Below are positions 13,886 to 28,099 of a stretch of DNA of 64,000 nucleotides, one piece after another. The notes under the pieces were generated by a model, which saw nothing but the letters and a program-made list of their open reading frames with translations, ran no database searches and was not told the DNA's origin. The stretch comes from Amblyornis subalaris (lineage: Eukaryota; Chordata; Aves; Passeriformes; Ptilonorhynchidae): NCBI GenBank assembly GCA_018881555.1, contig JACAXG010000034.1:2614615-2678614 (forward strand). Direction: 5' to 3'. A program made the position numbers and the translations under genes. Each line of letters opens with the position of its first letter. The stretch's first letter is position 1.

Positions 13886-16552
13886 ATGATTATAGACTCA
13901 ATTCAGAAGCAAATCAAAACAGTGAAGTAAAAGTAAAGTATGGCGATGGAGGTATCCAAATCAACCGAAAGGGAAAAAAACATCAATTAATCAAAGGAGT
14001 GTTACCTGAATGCCAACAGACAATGTTTACTAAAATGAGGGTTGTAGGACTAAAGGCAAAGAGGTGACTGAAGTCACTGTATCCAAATGAAGCACCATCA
14101 CTGTGACCTTGTCTCTCTACTGCTTTTCTGCTGGCCTATGTATCTGGTAAACCAGTTACAAGCAGACCTACAGTCAGCCTTGGAACAACAAATCTCCTTT
14201 CTCTAGATGCTTGATACTTAGAGGATTCTTCCATCAGCTGTCTTCTCATAAGAAAATAAATAATGCACTGCAAATTCTGCTTTAGTAACAGAGAGATTTC
14301 TCCTGAGTTTGTTGTTAAAAGTACATGTCAGGAAAGGCAGCTCCTGTTGTTATCTTTCTGTGAGAGAAGGAAGCAGCTGGGTAGAGATGGCAGTGCACCA
14401 CTAACGCCCAAACTGTGTCGATCTGGTTTGTAAGGGGTCCCACTCTGAATTTCCAGCACCCATAACATTCCTCGGAGAAGCAGCCTTCTGAATTCCTAGG
14501 GAGCTGCAGCACAAAATGAAATGGGTTTAGTGCCTTTATCTTAAACCCTCCACAGTCACACAGGACATGTGTATGCCCTGTGGCTTTGGTTCTGCTATTT
14601 GTATGACTGTTTAAGAGACCAAAAAGAGAGCTGGGCTTGCTTCTACAGCACACAGCCTATATTTATTTATCTCTGGCTAATGCCTACTATTTTCTGTTAT
14701 CAAACATTGGAGTGTTTATAGATAATGAGTTTACACTTCTAGAAAGAAAAGTACATCTACAAATGTCAGGTTATAATGGCTCTTACAATTCAGACTCTTA
14801 ACTTATAAAAAATTTGAGAGTATTTCTAGACTGAGGAACCCTACTTACAGCAAAATGTCCTAGATAATTAGCAAGGCTGCAACTACCACAAAACATAAGG
14901 ACACACAAGGAAAATTCTCACCCTTTTGAAATGAGCAGCGTAATTGACAGCCGTTGTGATTTATTCAGAAACTCTACTTGTGGAAAAATGACCTTTAAGG
15001 CACTGCAAGAGGTCAGGTATTTCCACATAAACAATTGGCAGAGAGAAAGACTGAGAGAAAAGTTATCTCTCAAAAAGGTTACCACCAGTACCAGATTCTA
15101 ATCAGCCTTTGCATCTGTGCTGTTCAGGAGGAATCTGTTTTCCCAACGCGCCACAATTGCTGTGCCTACAGGAAAATTTCATACCAGCATGGAGGTTTTT
15201 GTTATCTTCCAAGGTATATAGCTGGCTGTCTAATATGAGATAATGTATTTGATGGCTAGTCCTCTGAGGGTAAACCGGAAATTCTTTTTAACTAAGGCAT
15301 AGCATTCAGGTCTGGCACTCTTCAAAAAGTACACAAGAAGTCTTTGCCTAAAGAATCCAGTAAAGTCCAAGTCTCTGGTTAGCATTAAATAGGTCGCATG
15401 CATGAAGCACTTTTTTCCATTGAAGTGGAGACTAAGCATAAAAGTTAGCTCTGATGGGCACTGTCTTATGGTTCCCTTTCTGCAACTAAACAAAAAAAAA
15501 TTCCTAATTTCCAACCTCCTTGAACTCCTGCAAGTTCAGACTAAAGTGATAAAGACTGGGGCTTCAGGCAGTGCTGCTCAGGAAACAGCACAGGTGACCA
15601 ACTTACAGAGGTCAATAGAAAGGTCTGGAGAAGAAGCTCCTTCTGATAACAAGAGTCTGAAAATAAAATAGCATTTGGGAAGATTTATTGGTACTGGAAT
15701 AGAATTAGTACAGTTTGGCCCATGTTTTAGCCAGTTTTGCTTAAAGTAAACACTTTAGAAATGAGGAACATTAGGGGAAAACCTTGCTCGTTTTCTTGTA
15801 TTTCACCCAGATTTTTTTTTTTTGAGACAAGGCCTATAGCAAAACCTTCATTTTGCCGCTGTTCAAAACAATCAGCGTGAACACAGAAATGCCCCTGTTG
15901 TTTTTCTTTCTGAGAAAAGAAAATGATACAAACATAAAAATGTTGTAAGCACAGTTTAAAAAAGAGTGGTTTATGCAGCATTTATCTTATGGCTATTAGG
16001 ATCAGATGTCTGAAATTGTAGGTAAAAATTACCGTTAATTTTGAGATAACTAACCTGTATTGAAAACAACACAAGCCACATTCTTCTACCATTCTAAAAG
16101 TCCAAAAACTGATGCCTCCAGACATTAGCTATCACTACAGCTCTAGCCCATGTACCCTGAAGAGAAGCCACCACCCCTCATTCTTGTCCTGTGCTTTCCC
16201 ATATAACTTCTGGTTTTCCCTCCCGAGGCACTGATGAGCTCCAGCAGCATCTCAGGCGTGCTGGCTGAGCCCTGTGTTCCAGACTGCAGAGCCATTGCTC
16301 GTAGCTCGGTGCATCCCTGCAGAGCCGCCGGGGCTGTTACAAACAGCCTGCCCTCGTTTAGAAACTGCCTTCTTTTCTCTAATTGAATATGCACCACATG
16401 CGTAGTGCTTGCAATAATTATTACCCTTAAAATGGATTGCAATTGACAGGAAGTATACAATGAATTCCAGTTCTCTGCACAGCTATTTTCCGTGTTTAGC
16501 AGAAAAAGCTGAAGATTGGAAATGTGCCAGGTGCATTGTTTGACCAGATGTA

Positions 16553-16568
16553 CCATAAGATCTTATGG
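16553..16568. repeat. 16-bp perfect palindrome
   Basis: CCATAAGATCTTATGG is self-complementary over all 16 bases, with no spacer. Confidence 0.75.
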
Positions 16569-19500
16569 AACCCTGTAGAACAGTATAATGCTATAAAGAA
16601 AGCTAAAGCTGCTTACTGTATGGTTTAACACAGAGAATCATAACAACACAAGAAAATCTTGATTTCTGCAAAAGGAATTATACTACCATGCCTTTGAATC
16701 TGAATTTCTTAACAAAATCCCTCATTATCTGACTGATGTTCCTGATTACTTAACCATGCTAAAAGAATGTTAATCTGCAGTCTCTTTACATGACTCCCCT
16801 TAAATTTATGTGAAAATGCTGTAATTGTTTCCTCTCTTTCAGCTATGAGCTACATGATGGATGGTAAACAGCTCAGAAACATTGCTATGAGTAAACCAAT
16901 AACAGTAGACCTTATAACTGTGGTGTATCAGTAATTACCTGCATAATTTCTGGTTTATATCATGAATTAGCTGCTTTCCTATCCATAATACTGAAAATAT
17001 TCACATACAAAAATCACATTAGAAATTCAGTTCTATACTTCATTCTGTAGTTTCCATTTTTCCTGTTTCTATACCACCTGTGTTAGTGATACTTTAACTG
17101 AAAATGTGCAGATGTGCTCCAGCCTCGTTAGTTCCCATCAAGCATGTGTCCTGTTGTCAGCATTTTATGAGGAATACCCTATTCTAGTATCTTAAACACA
17201 AGCACACACACACTCTGAATTTTAAAAAGTACTTTGTACCTCTGAAGAGAAATTCTCTTGAAAAACAAAGAAAAAACCATTTTCCTTCATTTTGCTTAAG
17301 CACAGAAACTGGAAAATACACACGCTCAAAGGTAATTCATACCCTGAAGTAACCCAGAATTGTAATGAAGCAGTATTTCTACAGAGAAGCTCATCTTGTT
17401 GAAAAATGATGTCATTTTTGATGCTGGTAGGCTAAGGAACATAATACCATATGCAAACTAGTTTCCAAATGGCTTCATTAAACCTTTTACAATCTGTTTA
17501 AACATTAAACATTTTCTTTAAATATTAATAAAGATCTTAGATTGTTAAGGTTATAGTTTACTCTTTACAGCACAGTATCAGATGCCAGCAGTGAGCTAAC
17601 ATATACCAATTGGAATTATAACCTATGGGCCAAAATCTCATTGGCATATGGAGCAATGTGTAATGAACTTCCAAAGCGAGACACACGCTGTAGTTTCTTT
17701 GGAACTGCTCTGAATCACAAATGAGACTCTCATATGTCTTCCTCCATGGGTTGGAGTCAAACTGCACGGGGCTGTGTAAGTTACTGCAGAAGCCAAAAGC
17801 TGCATTATATAACTCTGCAAATTGTTACTGTGTCAGTCAATCTCACAAGAGGTTTGAAGAGTGACCTCTGAAACATTTCTCCCCACTTTGGGTAGTTAGC
17901 ACTTATCCGTAGTTTTTAAGTCTGCAACCATGCAAATACCCAGCCTTGTACCCCACTTCTGTAAAGCACTTCTAGTTTTGTAAACAGAATTATCTCTAAG
18001 TGTGTAGCCTGTGAAATCAAGGCCCATCCTAATTATTGCCACCCTGCTCATCACAACTGTGCAATGCATAAAGAGAAGCAGCAAATCAGAATCAGTCTAG
18101 TCCTGGGCTATGAACGTATTCTCACATCATCAACACGCAGTGCTGAAACAGAGCAGGGTGCACCTTAGCATCCCATACTTAAGAGTGTATGTGGTTACCT
18201 TTAGTTTGAAGTATAACTTATACAATCTCATGTTTTCTAAAAGCTGACAATTACAGCGATTCCCTTAAACATGTAGTCAGTCACAACTCCCTCATCTGAG
18301 AATTTGTAACAAAAATTAAAAATAAAGGTAAGATTCTTCTTTTAAGTCTTCCTTAATTTTTCATACAGGTAAACTAATTTAGTTGAGTTTTATATAATGA
18401 ACCTAAGCACTTTTACTTTAACGACATTTGGCTTATGCTATAAATGAAGAGCTTCTACGTATACATAACGATAATAGAAGTAAAAACACTCAGTCTCTTA
18501 CTTAAATTGTAGTTATGTCCCAATGGTAANGATTTTCTCTGACTTGGAAACACCGACACTTCATATTATTGTGTTAGGTGATTTTAGTACAGGATTTATC
18601 AGTAAAGTCTCCAATTATGGAATGAATCTCTAGAGAAAAATTGTTTTGTATTTCTGTGCACAGTACATTATACTGCTAAATTCGAATGCAGTAAAATTAT
18701 TCAGCACATAGGTTTAAATAGTTTTTAATGTTGAGGGTATTAGTAATAGGTTCCTTAATTAGAACCCCGTGTTGCCTTACACTTGCATGAGTATGTGTCA
18801 CCGTGTTCATAATTGCTCTTCCTGTGAGGACACTCTGTTTGGAAACACAATTAGGATGCTATTTCTGGCATGGTTGGAGAGACTACACTGGGAGCTTTAC
18901 AGTGCATCCAGCGTTTGGTCGCAAATGTGGACTGACCTCACCCAAACAACTCTGTGTGCTTCTGGAGCTTTGCTATTTTTTACTTTATATTTTTTTAAAC
19001 AACGTTTTTGCCCTGCCCAGAGAGCCTTGGGGCAATGGGACGCTTTAAGGAATCTNAGCTGTTGTGTGATTCCTGACGTTGACAAACTGCTACTGACAAA
19101 GATCCATTGTTGCAGTCTGAAATATGTTTTAGATGTTTCTCCTTTTTAACTTATGTGATTTTCGCATGATTGCTGATTCCTCGCAATTCTCTTTCAAGGG
19201 TTATTATCTGCAAAATTCCCTATCAGCTATAAAAACTGCACAAAAGCTTTGGTCAAAACTTTCTAGAAGCATGTAGCTANCACTAGAATTCTCACACAAT
19301 AAACTGCAAGAAGAAAATAAATACATGTAAATAAGGCATTATAATAGTCCAAAGCCCTTGCCAGCATCCTGTCTNTTTTGTGACTGCACAGCTGTGTTTC
19401 CATTACACCATTAATGGATTTCCTACCTTCAGAAGAGACATTTGTACCAAATGGTAGCACAGTGCAAGACATACTAAACAGCTGACTATAGCTCATCTCT

Positions 19501-19898
19501 TTCTTATGGTACCATCTGTGCACATAATTAAGGACTAAAAAGCCCTTTGTCAAAATTTTTCAGACTAAATGTGTAAATCCTGACTAGAGTTCAAATAAGT
19601 GCCCTATCTTAGCACATATTTGGGTACCTGTCTACTTTCATTAACCTACAATAATAAAATAGCATGCTAGTTTGAGCATCTATTTCAAGCTTTTGACTTT
19701 TAATTCAACTTCAGTCACAAAAAGTAACNGAGTTGTTGACCACCCTATGCCTTCAGTGAACCTGAGAAGAGTTAGGAGTGCTTGAAAATTCCAAACAGAC
19801 ATTCAACACCCTCAGAAACACACACACTTGTGTCTTAACTAATGTTTTTCTTGAAAAAACATTTCTCTGACGTGCCAGGTGATACATCCCTAGTTCAC

Positions 19899-19936
19899 CT
19901 ACCTTCTGCTTTCTTACAGATTCTTACAGAAGGTAT
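19899..19936. repeat. 10-bp tandem repeat inside a 9-bp inverted repeat
   Basis: TTCTTACAGA occurs twice back to back (19911-19920, 19921-19930). The arms TACCTTCTG (19900-19908) and CAGAAGGTA (19927-19935) are perfect reverse complements. Confidence 0.75.
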
Positions 19937-20084
19937 TTTTAAGGTGCACTAATATCTTTTCACTAAAGATACTTAATTTTATGTAAAATAGTCTCATGAG
20001 CTCTCAGATTTAAGTACTGTTGAAGACATATCTGTTTAGGATTTTTAGTTTCTGCTTGTTTTACCGTGGGTTTTCTTTTTTCCT

Positions 20085-20123
20085 TTGGTGATATCAGTCG
20101 TGCATTTACTAAAATATCACCAA
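20085..20123. repeat. Perfect 10-bp inverted repeat
   Basis: TTGGTGATAT at 20085-20094 and ATATCACCAA at 20114-20123 are exact reverse complements with a 19-nt spacer. Confidence 0.7.
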
Positions 20124-23100
20124 TGAGACCACAAGTCTTTTAGTAGACTGGAAAAACCTGGAAATCTTTCCAACACTTTTTCCATCAGCTCAACAGCTTC
20201 TATTCTGTTTGTTTCAGCTGGAGTCACATTATGTCTCATTTATGTCATCCCCATAGAGCACTCTAGGTTACAGCTTTAAGTGTAAAGGACTGTTAGATGA
20301 GAAAAGTCATGTACTCCAATACTTAGGAAAAAAGTCTGACACATAGAACATAGTTGTTCACATTTCTCGGTCTTTTTGTCCAAATGAATCATCAATTCTT
20401 GAATAGCAGCATTCATCAGGAGGCAGGGAAGCTGTTTAAAGATGACTGTAGAAATGAAACAAAAGAATTTCCCCAAATTCCCACATATAAATATATAACA
20501 GTGGATCAGTGAACTTATTAATTCAGGATCCTGCTTCAGATACTGATACTAGAATTGCAGAGTAATTGCAAATAATTCTGCCCAATGTAACTCCAGGGTA
20601 GCANTCTGCCAAGGTAGTGTACTTAAAAGTTGACTCATCAATAACAGGTCTTTAAGAACAATAAAAGGAGCTTAACATCACCGGGATCTCATACTATTCA
20701 ACACTGTTCAGAGCAAGAGCAATTCTCAGAGTGAGGATAATCTCTGCCTAGGTTAGAAAGTGGTAAGGTCTTGTGTCCATTCCCCTCCAGCCTCTGAACA
20801 GAGCAGTATATATATGCAAAGCCCTGAACAAGTAATTGTGGCACAGAAAGTAGAGAAGTTATTTAGTAAATACTCTTTTATGTTAGATTAGGCACTGAAT
20901 AAAAATAAAACACAGCATCAGAAAAATGCGTGTGAATACTATGCATTCTAAAAGTGCTATGCTATACTACAATACCTATTTTACGGTTCTACAGCTTTAT
21001 TTTTCCACAGAATTAGTTTTATAGACCGCAAATGGAAACATCAATATTGGTAGCTAGAAGCTGCCATATAATTTCTATAGAACAGCTGCAAAGAAACCAA
21101 GTATGTGTCCTACAGTGTGTCAGATTTGCAGTAAAATGGAAATCTCATAGTCATGAAGANACCAGAGACTTCATAAGAATCTTTTTTTTTTTATTTCTGA
21201 TAGTTTAAAGGTCACCATATAAGTTACTAATTCCTAATATGTCAAAGACTAACTGAATTTCTTTCCAACACCCAAAACTTGGCAAGGAAGGCAACTGTTT
21301 TTAAGAACACACTTCAAAAATTAGTATTAGAGTATATTTCCTCTCAGCAAATTGAAATAGAATGTACTGCATTTCTCCTCATTAGAAAATTAATTGATTG
21401 GAAGAGGTTACGACTGGTGGCAAGTCATAAAAAAAGAAAAAAACCACATTTGAGAGGAGTGAAATAGAAAGATGAGATTGATTTTGTGTTCTAATTTTGA
21501 AAAATCAGCAGCAGTTCCTCTAATTCTAATATAAATGCAGCAATGCAAAGGATCTATTAGTTCATTGCCATTTTAAAGATAACTAGATTACAGTGATAAA
21601 ATTCCTATTTTTCTTTGATCAAAAGAAGAACAGTCATGCTTTAAATCAACTAAATCTCCTTCATTTCCTGAAATTTGCTTTGGCAAAGCCACAAATTGTT
21701 TCTTTCTTTTCCTTATTTTTTTAACCATTGTTCCATACAGCTCTTAGCTCTCAGTTTATGTCCCTGCTTCCACCTGATCAATGATTTGCCACCCCAGAAA
21801 GAACCTTCCAAGAAAGTATCATTCAAGTTGTTCAGAATATGTCATAACCTTAAGCTTCACTTTTAGGGATGTTATTGTTATTTTGCATTTTTTTATTCTG
21901 TTTCTTCTGCACAGAATCTATTCCCTGATTCCAGCTTTATAAGAATGCTACTTTAATCCTGGTCAGCATGGGCTATTAACAGCCTCTTCATTTTCCATTA
22001 CCATCATTACGCCTCATCAGGGAATGGAAGANGCAGCAATGTTCCCAAAAATTTCCAAATTCATCCTGATCATGGTGATTCCAGTACTACCATTATTTTC
22101 TGACCAGTCTAAAGTTCTTTAGTTCTTTATATCCCTTCAAACAATTTTCCAGCTGCACTCTATCACGCCCCATCCGGAGCAGAACCCTTCCTTAATCCTT
22201 GCAGAAAACAGTCNTGAGAAAATAAACTTAGAGAGTTTGAACTGCAGGAATCCCTGAGCACATAATCTTGATACAACAGAACACTGGGGTACTCCTTCCC
22301 TCGTGCCTGCAACATCTCTGTTCAGGAATTTAAGATAAATAAGCACTTTGAAAATGGTTGTTTCTAGTTTGCGTACCAAAGAACTTAGCTGACAGCTAAG
22401 ACAAGCTGCAGGAGCACAGCACCATCACCTCTCTTTTGGTGATACCTTCCATGCAGGTGTCATTCAGGTTATTTTTTGTTACAATTGAAGGTGACGTGTA
22501 ATAGCACAAGTTGGTTGTGCGCAGGAAAGGGACATAGTGATCTAAAAAAGTTCTGTCTCTTACAAACTGAACCATGTTTGAAAAAAACCAACTTTGTAGA
22601 AATCTCCTTTCCTAGGCAACTTAGTAAGACTAATGATCTAGAGCTAGATCCAAATTTGATTGAAGGCAACATTTAATTTAAATGCTAAATTCTTATTTGG
22701 CTGCCTAACTTTCAACATTTTTTGTTTAAACGTCTTTTGTTAAGCAAAGTCATTCAAGACCTATGACAATTTTAATAATAGGATTGCCTTTATATCTGAG
22801 GCTGACAGTTTTGCTTTGCGGTTGTTAGTCAGGAGTGTATTCTGTGGCAGCAGTTTGTCCAGCTTCTCCCAAGCTGAACTTTGGTGACGGTGTGTAGATT
22901 ATGCCAGAAAGAGTAAGCCATACAATGGAAATGCAAAATATTGCTGGCCTTTCCTTCCCCTTGATGCTACTGTTTTCTATCTTTTTCCTTTTCCTTTCCT
23001 AGTTCCTCCTCAGACGTTATGAATCCTTTAAACCTCCCAGCTCTACAGGGAAATAGAAAGTTATTGTGTGCTTTCAATAAATCTGTTGGGGTGAACTTCA

Positions 23101-26100
23101 TTTAATTCAGTAGCAAAGCCTACTGATAAAAAAGGCCAGAATTTTTCCCCAGGACATTAAAGATCTTGTAAGAATTTCTCCCTGCTAGTGTTTTAGTAAG
23201 TNTGGAGTCAGATATGCTTGGATATTAAAATTAGCACTATAAACAAGTTTATATTTTATCATGAATTTGAGTTACTTTTGCTGATTCTTTAATCTTAGCA
23301 TGTTATTCAGAAATGAGCATTATACCAGTATGCTGTGAAGATTCATTATAGCTGTATAAGATTTCGAGCAAGAGGTTCAAATTCAAACATTCTTTTTCTA
23401 ATTTTGAAACCTCTAATCAGAAGAGAAATTAAATAAAGCAATTAGGCTATAAAAAAGGCTTCTATAATCTCAGGAAAATAATGGTAGTTTGAATTCTCCC
23501 TGCATTTTAATTCAAAACAGTTAGGGAAAAGCAATTTTCATCAATTATTGATTTATCAATATCTTTGGCTTCCTGGAATGTTTTTGATTGCTGTGTTCTA
23601 ATTAAATAGCATTATTCAAATACAATAAATTTTATAACCATCACTTAACATTGACTTCTTGGATTTTTAAATAGCTCCGTCACCTTTAGATCTCTCTTAA
23701 AAGGATAATCAATTTTACATCCTATCTTCCTAGCTGCTGTTGGACTATGGGAACTCTCCCTGTTTTTATGCAAGAATACATGACTGTAGGGTGCACCCCC
23801 CAGACAGGTGGCATTTTCCATGTTGTTGGCAAAATCAGTGCAACTACAGAATGCTTGCAGGTACCTGCAAGAGCTGGATGTCATTCCTTCAGCAGATATT
23901 AAATCAAGGGAACGAATGCAATATTGCTGTCAGTGAGTAAAATTCACTAACTTTTGCTGGAAGGAAGTTGTGGATGTAATTCAGCTTCCACCCAATACCT
24001 CCACACTAATGTTATTCTCTTAAGAGGAAAGAATGCTCTTTGCAATTCTGCATTTGCCCAGCCCTGTCATACTAACTTTATTCCCAGGAGATGAGAAATG
24101 TTCTTTAAAATATCAGTATTTGAAAAATCTTACATTTACCATCTCCCCAACCACAAGGGAACTGTGGCATAGATTATGTTCATTTTCTCCTTTTGATGCT
24201 CCTTTAAGGAATTCTATTTTTATTGCAGATGAGATTGGTACTTAGTGTGTTCCATCTTCCAGGTGCGCTAATTACTTACCTAGAAAATCTCTCTAACACT
24301 CAGTGAAAATATAAGTAGTTCTATAAAATAAATCGAGTTCCAAAAGCCATTCTGGCATCACTTATTGCTCTGATTGGCTGGAACTTAACTGTGGGGGTGG
24401 AGGAAAGGAAGGAGAGGAAAAAAGACCGTGCTTTCCTTATCTCACTGAGAAGATAAAACTAATACAGTTTTTATATCATATAAATTTTTTCACTTGAATT
24501 AAAATAAAACATTGGTATAAGACAAACTTAGTGGTTACAGCAAGGCTTAAAGTGCAGNTAGCCTGGATTGATTCCTTCCTCTACCAGTGAGAAACGAACT
24601 GCAAGTGGCATTTTCCAGAAGAATTTCCAGCTTAAAACTGAATTTTTGCACATTCCTCTTAGTATTTACAACATCTGAGAGTAATAGAAAAACTAAGCAT
24701 ATTTAGTGAATGATGTGTTTTTAAATACATAAATATTATGTTAATTTTAATATAAATCTTTTGTAATAACCACTATTTACAGAGGAAATTGCCAAAGCAA
24801 AGCAAATACCATTTTCAGTAACTCACCGAGATGAACACCTAAACCAAGTGCCTGGATTAGTTCTGAACTGGTGTTTTTGTGATTAATACTCTACTCTGCA
24901 ATGTGTTGACATAGGTGATTTATTACAGCTCTTACATTAAAAGTATAAGCATATTTATAGACTTTGTGGAGAATTAGCAATGTCACAATCCAAATGAGGT
25001 TTTTTAATTTTATACCAAAATGATGTCTTATTGCTATGTGTATATTAAAATGGTTTCCTGGTAGTCTTGGGAAAACTAATGGTGGTGTATGAGCATTTTA
25101 ATGCCGATTTCATTTAGAGTAGAAAGAGGTTAGTTGTCTATGTGAGTGGCAAGGGAAGGGAATTTATGGTTATATACAAAATACTTCCAAATACTCAGCA
25201 TCTAGGACTTTAATCCTAACTTTTTCTTTCCATGAAAGTAATCCCACTTGCAAGTACATATATTCAAAATATTGAAAATTTTTGAGTGGGATTTAAGCAG
25301 GACCACAGCATGGACCTGGCTTATGGCCCCTCAGACAGGAAAGGATGTCATCCAGAGGCTACTGTGTATGGTGCAACCCTTTGGGTGACCCAGGAATTTT
25401 TAAATACCGGTTGAAAGCCTATTCCTCCTATTTTTCTACTTCTCGTCAAAAGGTCTTGACATCTAGTCTTTAAAATAACGACAGAAACACTTGACTGAAA
25501 GGCATGACAATNTGGGAAAATGCTCCTATGGAAGCTGTTTCTTAACATGGTTTTCAGAAGATCTCTTTAGAATAAATTGTTTTGCTCAGAAGGGATTTGT
25601 GCTGCACAGCACTGACAGTTAAGTGCTAAATGGAATCTCTCCATGGGCTCTGTATTACTGTTGAACAAAACACAGGAGCTGAACACTAAATAAAACACTG
25701 TGCTTAAATACACCAATAAAAGTAAAGTCATGAGAACAGTGGGTAATTTTTATGTTATATCTGCAAGTGTCATGTTCCAGGAAAAGGCATTCAGATATCA
25801 CTTCTTTTATGACAATAACTAGTTCTGAAGCAGTTGTTTTATTTAATTTTTTTTGTTAACTCATGGTGAGAAATTTGAATAGGTTGCACTCAGTGAATAA
25901 ATGTGTCATATGAGTGAGTGATATACTTTTAAAAAGAGAGAGCAAACTATGTGGAGAACACAGAAGATTCTGAATGAAGCTAACAACCTAGTTTTACCAT
26001 TTTAAGGAGCTGAATCTTTGCCATATCATGACTGTGCCTGGAACAGGGAGGAGTGGAGCCTGCTCTAAATTAGCTATTGAAATAGCACCTGGATTTTTGC

Positions 26101-26222
26101 TACACAAAAGAAAAGTAGTCTGGATTTAATCTTCTAGCAGGCAAGCAGTGCTCTGATAGTGAAAGATCAAAATACAGAGAAACTAGAGATAAGAGAAAAA
26201 AAACCAGCACAGTTCAGCAAAA

Positions 26223-26241
26223 ACACACACACACACACACA
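26223..26241. repeat. (CA)n microsatellite
   Basis: An uninterrupted run of about nine CA dinucleotides, in a purine- and A-rich context from about 26190 to 26330. Confidence 0.9.
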
Positions 26242-27859
26242 GAAAAGAAACAGCCACAAAAAACTCAAAGATAAAAAAAAGGATTTGGATTGTATTTGGT
26301 CTTTCGAAAAAAAAAAATGTCCAGCATTGGATGTATCTGACGTAGATGATGTGGCTACAAAGTGTTACATCCACTGTGAATACAGGCCACGGGAAATATC
26401 AGGAAACTGTGCTGGTGGGACAGGACACATTAGCCCAGGGAGCAAAGGAAGAATGTACTGTTCACATTGAGTGGAAAAGCCTAGAAAAGAATGAGGGATT
26501 TTTTCTCTTTAACAATCATTTAATGAAATGAGCCTNGAGGTTTGAAGTGGCAAGAAACAGGATGCACGTTGTCAGTAAAAGGAGGTAAAGTTACAGGAAA
26601 ATGTAAAAGATGCTCTAAACNGTATTCACAAGAAATCCATAAAGACTGCATCTTGATCAGATTGCTGGGAGACAAGGGGTGAGAAGTTAATCAGCTGTGC
26701 CATGAAAACACTTCAGGAAAGAATAAAAGCTTGAATTTAATAAGATTATTGAGAAAAAGTATAGAGCAAAAGCAATGATATAACAAAATTCTGTTTTCCT
26801 CCAAAAAATGTATGTCCACACAAGTTTTGAAGATGCAAGAAAGGAAATTTAGTTTCAGAATCTGTGTTTCTAAATTGCATCAACAGTACATCTACTTTAA
26901 TTGTTTTTAAGTCTTGAATGAGATTTTGTAAATAAAAAATGAAATATCATTCCGTTTTAAAATCTGTGGAGCATTTTATCTCATCCCAACAATTAAAGTA
27001 TGCAGTTTTGGCTCCTCATAGCAGTATCCTTCCCTAAAAAGATTTTCATATATGCACAAATATCTGTTTTATAGAGATGTAGATCCTGTCATGGCACTCC
27101 TGATGCATTTTTCTGTTGTTTTAAACAATATATTAGACGAAATTCCCACAAAGACATGTGATCATATTTGCTCCCAAGTGNAAATGCAAGAATTTATCAT
27201 AATTTCTATGGGTCACAATATTCCATATTTTGAAGTTTTTGAAAACTGGTTTCTCCCATTTAAATTTAATTAAAATAATTTAAGACTGCTAACCTGCAAA
27301 TATTTTTGTGNTTTTTCTCATGTTGTTCAGCGTTGCAGCACCAAATGAGGGCTGTGGAATGTGTGCTTGGGATAATTGATGGTGCTGCCATGGGGTCCAA
27401 AATATCTTCCCTTATACTAATGGATTTTATGCCATTTTGCCTCTCAAATTTGTTTTAATGATTGTGACAGCTATCATTTTTTCTTTGGTAAATCTTAGTG
27501 ACTGTTACTGGATATTTATTTTTAGAAGCACAAACATTACAAAAAATGCATAAGCCCAGTGAGGATGAATAAAATATCTCCACAGTAACATCCCAGAGAG
27601 TGATGTATGGCTGGTTGCAGACAGACTGACAAACTTCTGCCCTCACTCTGCATCAGGATTTGTTAGCATACAATCCTGAGCTCAAAAGTGACTTCAGAAG
27701 CAAANAGCCTCCTTTTTCTCCCTGTGGTTATTTGGCAGCAATGAATGATTTTTTCCAGATGTGGATAAATAGGAAAATTTATTTTATTAGTTTTTATATA
27801 ATCAGCTGCAAATACAATCAAGAACATCCCCTCAAGGCAAATGAATATTTTGGCTTTGC

Positions 27860-27871
27860 TTTTTTTTTTTT
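27860..27871. repeat. Poly-T run next to an acceptor-like CCCCACAG
   Basis: Twelve T residues lead into CCCCACAG, resembling a strong 3' splice site about 650 bp before exon B. What follows runs into an in-frame TAA in the incoming phase within ten codons, so it looks like a decoy acceptor. Confidence 0.7.
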
Positions 27872-28053
27872 CCCCACAGAAGAAATTCTACCCTAATCAT
27901 GTATTTTAAGCTTATTTTATAATACCTTTAAANTATATTTTAAATAGTTTGGTTGGAAATGAGTATTGATACTGATGTCCATACAGTGCAATAAAAGTTT
28001 CCGTCTGCGGGATAATATTCACGGTTGTAAGAAAGATTGTGTTATACTTTAAA

Positions 28054-28099
28054 GGCACAGATTCTTAAAAGTCTGTGGCACAGATTCTTAAAAGTGTGT
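28054..28099. repeat. 23-bp tandem duplication, two copies
   Basis: Copies at 28054-28076 and 28077-28099 begin GGCACAGATTCTTAAAAGT and differ at one base (C or G in the next position). They lie about 430 bp upstream of exon B. Confidence 0.9.

Noticed and set aside
14315..14653. 112-codon minus-strand open frame
   Set aside because: Composition is not protein-like in any recognised way and no homologous motif was seen. Its length is not unusual for 64 kb of six-frame translation.
16143..16556. 137-codon minus-strand open frame, the longest in the window
   Set aside because: No known domain, a mixed low-complexity sequence, and no matching splice sites. A mildly GC-richer patch explains the lack of stops.
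16843..16862. Possible mini-exon between TTTCAG and GTAAAC
   Set aside because: It is only about 20 bp, and in the incoming phase 0 frame it hits TGA at the second codon.
27881..27912. Strong-looking acceptor (poly-T then CCCCACAG) before exon B
   Set aside because: The downstream frame reaches TAA within about ten codons and no good donor follows. It is probably a decoy or unused site.
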